This document shows, piece after piece, positions 60,311 to 64,000 of a stretch of DNA of 64,000 nt. Source of the stretch: JANQFM01 sp035471925 (GTDB lineage Bacteria; Acidobacteriota; UBA6911; RPQK01; DATIPO01); the NCBI GenBank assembly GCA_035471925.1, contig DATIPO010000058.1, positions 82,649-146,648 of the forward strand. The letters are read 5' to 3'. Made by a program: the position numbers and the translations under genes. Position 1 is the first letter of the stretch. Every line of letters begins with the position of its first letter. Below the pieces are notes generated by a model, which saw only the letters and a program-made list of their open reading frames with translations, had not been told where the DNA came from and made no database searches.

Positions 60311-62710
60311 ATGTCGACCTTAGTGCAAGATGTCCGCTTCGCGGTGCGGACGCTCAGGAAGGGCTGGATGATCACGGCTCTGGCCGTGGCCTCTCTGGCC
60401 CTCGCGATTGCCGGAAACAGCATCGTCTTCAGCCTCACCAACGGACTGCTCTTTCGTCCCCTGCCCTTCGCTGAGCCCGGCAGCCTGATGCTGCTCTGGC
60501 TCAATCAGGAAAGCCAGGCGCCTCCGGCCAACTTCACTCTCCTTTCTGAGGCCGAGCTGCTCGACTACCGGGAACGCACGCGCTCGCTGGCCCTATTGGA
60601 CGGCCGCCGCAACGGGCGCATCAACTGGACGCAGGGCGAAAGCCCTCAACCGCTGGCCGCCGAACTCGTCACCGACGGCCTCTTCCAGGTCCTGGGAGGC
60701 AACCCCTTGCACGGACGCGCCATTCAGCCCGGCGATGCGGGGGAGAAGGTGGTCCTGCTCCACTACCGATTCTGGCAAGAGCGGCTGGGAGCCGATCCTT
60801 CTGTGGTGGGCGACACCCTCGACCTGAATTCCGAGCCCTACACCATCTTGGGCGTGATGCCGCCTGACTTCGAGATCTTCACTCCAGGCGTCAAGCTGTG
60901 GCTGCCCCTGAAGCTCGATCCTGAGGCACGCCGCAGCCGCAACCTGATGGTGCTGGGACGTCTGGCCCCAGATGTCACACTGGAGCAAGCCAGGGCCGAG
61001 ATCGACATCATATCCGCAGACCTGAAAGAGGCATATCCCGACTCCAACCGCGGCCACTCGGCCGTCCTCGAACCTTATCAGGACCGTTTTCCCGACGCCC
61101 AGAACCGGCTGCTCATGGGCATGCTGCAGGCCGCTCTTCTCTTCGTGCTGCTGATCGCCTGCGCCAACGTCGCCAACCTGCTGCTGGCCCGCGGATCCGA
61201 ACGCCAGCGGGAGTTCGCCGTGCGTCGGGCCCTGGGTGCGGGACGGTTGCGCATCTTGCGCCAGCTCTTCAGCGAAAGCCTCTTCCTCTCGCTGGCCTCA
61301 GGGGCCGTCGGACTGGCCGTGGCCTACGTCGGCATCCACTTCATGCATGCCGCCATGGCGCCCATGATGCCCTCCTTCATGGCGCCCGTGCTGGACGCCA
61401 ACGTCCTCCTCTACACCGTGGGCGTGACCCTGGCCGCCGGCCTTTTCTTCGGAACCGCCCCGGCACTCCAGGGCTCCAAGGTCAGCCTGTCGGAAACCCT
61501 GCGCGAAGGGGGCCACGGAGCCTCGGCCGGCAGCCGGCGGCGGCTGTTGAGCAAGGGATTGGTGGTGGCCGAAATCACCCTCTCCGCCGTCCTGCTGGCG
61601 GGAGCCGTAATGCTGGTGCAAGGCTTCAACGCCATTCAGAACCGCGACAGCGGCTTCGACACCTCCCAACTGCTGACCGTGAGGGTCACTCTGCCGCCCG
61701 ACCGCTACGAGCAGGAGGGCGCGACGCGCTTCTTTCAAGAGGCGGCTCAAGGCTTTTCGCGGCTGCCCGGCGTGCAGGGCGTCACCGCCTCCAGCACCTT
61801 GCCCCGCAGCTTCTTTGTTCCGGGAGTGCCCTTCACGACTCCCGAATTGAGCCTCCCCGAAGGAGAGCCGCCGCCCAGCGCCATCACCGTCACGGTGCTT
61901 CCCAGCTACTTCGAGACCTTGGGCGTCCCCCTGCTTTCGGGCCGCGCGCTGCAGGAAACAGACCGGGCTGAAAGCCAGCCCGTGGCCCTGGTCAGCCGGG
62001 CGCTGGCCGAGCGCTGGTTCCAAGGGCGCCAAGCCATTGGAACCCAAATCAAGGTGGCGGGAGGGGAACGGCAGATCGTGGGCGTGGTCGACAACGTCCT
62101 GCACAGCATCATGCAAAGCGGAACGGGCGGACAGCCCGCCATCTACCTTCCGGCGGCCCAACAGGCACGACGCAGCATGGCCTTCATGCTGAGGACCGAA
62201 GGAAGGACTGCGGGCCTGGGCCAGGGCGTCCGCAGCCACGTCGAGTCGCTGGACCGCGACGCCTCCATCGGAAGCATGCTCAGCCTGGACGCCTTCGCCG
62301 CACAGTTCTTGACCATCGCCAATGTGATCTCCCTCATCATGGGCGGCTTCGGCATCGTGGCTCTGGCTTTGGCCGCCGTGGGCATCTACGGCGTGCTGGC
62401 CTACTCGGTGGTGCAGCGACGCCACGAGATCGGCGTCCGCATGGCGCTGGGTGCGGGAAAGGGCCGCATCCTGGGTCTTATCACCCGGCAAGGCCTGACC
62501 CTGACCGTCATAGGACTGGTGCTGGCCGCCCCGGGAGTGGTACTCGTCTACTATGGAATCTCCAGCGCACTGGCGGGCATGGCCAAGGCCGATGCCGGAG
62601 GCCTCGTAGGCGTTGCCCTGGTCTTGGCCGCAGTCGCCGCGGCCGCCTGCTACTTGCCCGCTCGAAGGGCCGCCGGCTTCGACCCCATCCACTCCCTGCG
62701 CTCGGAGTGA
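60311..62710 (+). CDS. ADOP-type MacB/FtsX-like permease, tandem copy A
   Basis: A 799-residue permease that starts directly at the first transmembrane unit (QDVRFAVRTLRKGWMITALA), with no soluble prefix domain and no PadR gene upstream. ALAIAGNSIVFSLTNGLLF stands in place of the usual ALGIGANSAIFS. It ends LPARRAAGFDPIHSLRSE. AGGAGGAGGAGG lies six bases before the ATG. The next gene is a clear paralogue, so this is a tandem duplication. There is no ATPase nearby. Substrate unknown. Confidence 0.9.
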   Translation: MSTLVQDVRFAVRTLRKGWMITALAVASLALAIAGNSIVFSLTNGLLFRPLPFAEPGSLMLLWLNQESQAPPANFTLLSEAELLDYRERTRSLALLDGRRNGRINWTQGESPQPLAAELVTDGLFQVLGGNPLHGRAIQPGDAGEKVVLLHYRFWQERLGADPSVVGDTLDLNSEPYTILGVMPPDFEIFTPGVKLWLPLKLDPEARRSRNLMVLGRLAPDVTLEQARAEIDIISADLKEAYPDSNRGHSAVLEPYQDRFPDAQNRLLMGMLQAALLFVLLIACANVANLLLARGSERQREFAVRRALGAGRLRILRQLFSESLFLSLASGAVGLAVAYVGIHFMHAAMAPMMPSFMAPVLDANVLLYTVGVTLAAGLFFGTAPALQGSKVSLSETLREGGHGASAGSRRRLLSKGLVVAEITLSAVLLAGAVMLVQGFNAIQNRDSGFDTSQLLTVRVTLPPDRYEQEGATRFFQEAAQGFSRLPGVQGVTASSTLPRSFFVPGVPFTTPELSLPEGEPPPSAITVTVLPSYFETLGVPLLSGRALQETDRAESQPVALVSRALAERWFQGRQAIGTQIKVAGGERQIVGVVDNVLHSIMQSGTGGQPAIYLPAAQQARRSMAFMLRTEGRTAGLGQGVRSHVESLDRDASIGSMLSLDAFAAQFLTIANVISLIMGGFGIVALALAAVGIYGVLAYSVVQRRHEIGVRMALGAGKGRILGLITRQGLTLTVIGLVLAAPGVVLVYYGISSALAGMAKADAGGLVGVALVLAAVAAAACYLPARRAAGFDPIHSLRSE

Positions 62711-62993
62711 AAGATGGCGCTCCGGCTCCGTGCTCCCTGCAGATCTTGCGATCTAGGGCGCTGACCCCGGCTGGGGAACCGTTCGCCGATCGACGGCCGC
62801 CGCTGGCGGAATTTCCCTGAATAAGTCCTGCCTCTGTGCCGTAGACTGTGCGTTATCGGGAGAACAACAGGGCCGCAAGTTGGCCGCCCAATTCGTCTCG
62901 AGTCGATTTCCGCCTGCAGGGGCGTCTGCCTTATGTTCTCTCGGCGAATGGAGGGCCGGCCGCTGTTGAGAGGAAAGGCAAGGAGGACCCGCC

Positions 62994-64000
62994 ATGTCAT
63001 CGCTGCTCCAAGATATCCGCTTCGCCATGCGGACCCTGACAAAACACTGGCTGATCACCGGACTGGCCGTGGTCTCGCTGGCCCTGGCCATCTCCGGCAA
63101 CGGCATCGTCTTCAGTCTCACCAACGGTCTGCTCTTCCGTCCTCTGCCTTTCGATGACCCCCACAACCTGATGCTGCTTTGGCTGGACCGGGAAGGCGAA
63201 TTGCCGCCCTCCAATTTCACCCCCCTGTCGGAGGCCGAACTGCTCGACTACCGCGAGCGCGCCCGCAGCTTGCAGTTGTTGGAAGGTTTCCGCGGAATGC
63301 AAATCAACTGGACGCGGGGTGAACGTCCCGAGCCCCTGCTGGGCGAGCGCTTGACCGACGGCATGTTTCAGGTCTTGGGCGTGGAGCCTCTGATGGGCCG
63401 CACCTTCGAGCCTGGGGAAGAGCACCGCAAGGTGGTGGTGCTGCACTACCGCTTCTGGGAAGAACGGCTGGGAGCCGACCCTTCTGTCCTGGGCGAGACC
63501 CTGCAGCTCAATTCCGAGCCTTACACGATCCTGGGAGTCATGCCCCCAGACTTTGAGATCCTGACGCCCGGGGCCAAGCTGTGGATCCCCCTGCCGCTGG
63601 ACAAGGACCAAGCCTCGCGCGGCAACCGAAGCCTGCTGGTGCTGGGACGGCTGGCGCCGGGAGTGGAATTGGAGCAGGCCCGCGCCGAAATCGAGACCAT
63701 CTCGCACCGTCTGGTGGAGGAATATCCCGACGTCACGCGCGGACACTCGGCCGTCCTGGAACGCTTTCAGGAGCGCATCCCCGACGACCAGAACCGCCTG
63801 CTCATGGGACTCCTGCAGGCGGCTTTGATCTTCGTGCTGCTGATCGCCTGCGCCAACATCGCCAACCTGCTGCTGGCCCGGGGATACGAACGCCAGCGTG
63901 AGTTCGCGGTGCGCCGGGCCATGGGCGCCGGACGCCTGCGCATCCTGCGCCAACTGCTCAGCGAGAGCCTCTTTCTCTCCCTGGCCGGAGGAGCCGTCGG
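62994..64000 (+). CDS. ADOP-type MacB/FtsX-like permease, tandem copy B (partial, runs off the right edge)
   Basis: The frame is open from ATG 62994 (AAGGAGG six bases upstream) to the last base, 335 codons, so the C-terminal half is missing. It is closely similar to copy A over the same region: NGIVFSLTNGLLFRPLPFDD, SEAELLDYRERARSLQLLEG and ACANIANLLLARGYERQREF. The upstream 25 bases also resemble those of copy A, so the duplication probably included the ribosome-binding site. No PadR gene is nearby. Confidence 0.9.
   Translation, partial: MSSLLQDIRFAMRTLTKHWLITGLAVVSLALAISGNGIVFSLTNGLLFRPLPFDDPHNLMLLWLDREGELPPSNFTPLSEAELLDYRERARSLQLLEGFRGMQINWTRGERPEPLLGERLTDGMFQVLGVEPLMGRTFEPGEEHRKVVVLHYRFWEERLGADPSVLGETLQLNSEPYTILGVMPPDFEILTPGAKLWIPLPLDKDQASRGNRSLLVLGRLAPGVELEQARAEIETISHRLVEEYPDVTRGHSAVLERFQERIPDDQNRLLMGLLQAALIFVLLIACANIANLLLARGYERQREFAVRRAMGAGRLRILRQLLSESLFLSLAGGAV

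Overview
This 64 kb window is a high-GC, gene-dense chromosomal segment. It most likely comes from a member of the phylum Acidobacteriota. The main evidence is three complete and one partial MacB/FtsX-like permeases of the ADOP type (acidobacterial duplicated orphan permease), two of them preceded by small PadR regulators. Supporting evidence is three GWxTD-domain proteins, an Oar-like TonB-dependent receptor with a carboxypeptidase-regulatory domain, a DUF1800/DUF1501 pair, Tat-exported Gfo/Idh/MocA proteins and many TPR proteins. I cannot place it below phylum level. I see no rRNA, tRNA, CRISPR array, transposase, integrase or phage gene.

Layout. 1-4117 (minus): partial exported TPR protein, DinG/XPD-like helicase and glyA. 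4264-7319: PadR plus ADOP permease. 7396-9468: metG. 9583-14916: small Cys-rich secreted peptide, then an operon of heptaheme cytochrome c, parvulin-TPR protein and TPR protein. 14919-19134: a broken C-terminal copy of a TonB receptor, then the intact receptor and its terminator. 19209-27492: a stand-alone Lrp-type ligand domain, a full Lrp/AsnC regulator, three GWxTD proteins, and between the first and second GWxTD genes a divergent alkaline-phosphatase-superfamily enzyme with TPRs. 27565-31465: DksA-like zinc finger, rlmH, glycerol facilitator, MarR regulator and TPR lipoprotein-like protein. 31651-34860: second PadR/ADOP pair. 34936-39754: hybrid histidine kinase and two Gfo/Idh/MocA proteins. 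39755-40488: a structured repeat element with terminal inverted repeats enclosing seven hairpin-bearing units. 40489-46006: ApbE, a formate-dehydrogenase-like molybdoenzyme, a WD40 protein and FdhD. 46295-49265: diheme cytochrome-TPR, a small exported protein and a DUF11 protein with an IPTL-CTERM-like tail. 49530-56255: DUF4870, methyltransferase, S9 peptidase, and a GYF_2/RDD - GYF_2/AIM24 - DUF533 cluster. 56598-64000: BON protein, DUF1800/DUF1501 pair and two tandem ADOP permeases, the last cut by the window edge.

How the genes may work together. The PadR/ADOP pairs overlap or nearly touch, and a palindrome lies over each PadR start, which fits autoregulated cassettes. FdhD serves the molybdoenzyme three genes upstream. 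The cytochrome/parvulin/TPR genes touch or overlap at their start and stop codons and probably act together outside the cytoplasm. In the GYF_2 cluster, two genes encode GYF_2 domains and the third encodes a proline-rich linker containing PPG motifs, which suggests a physical assembly (inference). Several genes have a -10-like hexamer only 6-9 bases before the start codon and no Shine-Dalgarno sequence, so leaderless mRNAs look common here, mixed with ordinary SD-led genes such as glyA, metG and the DUF533 gene.
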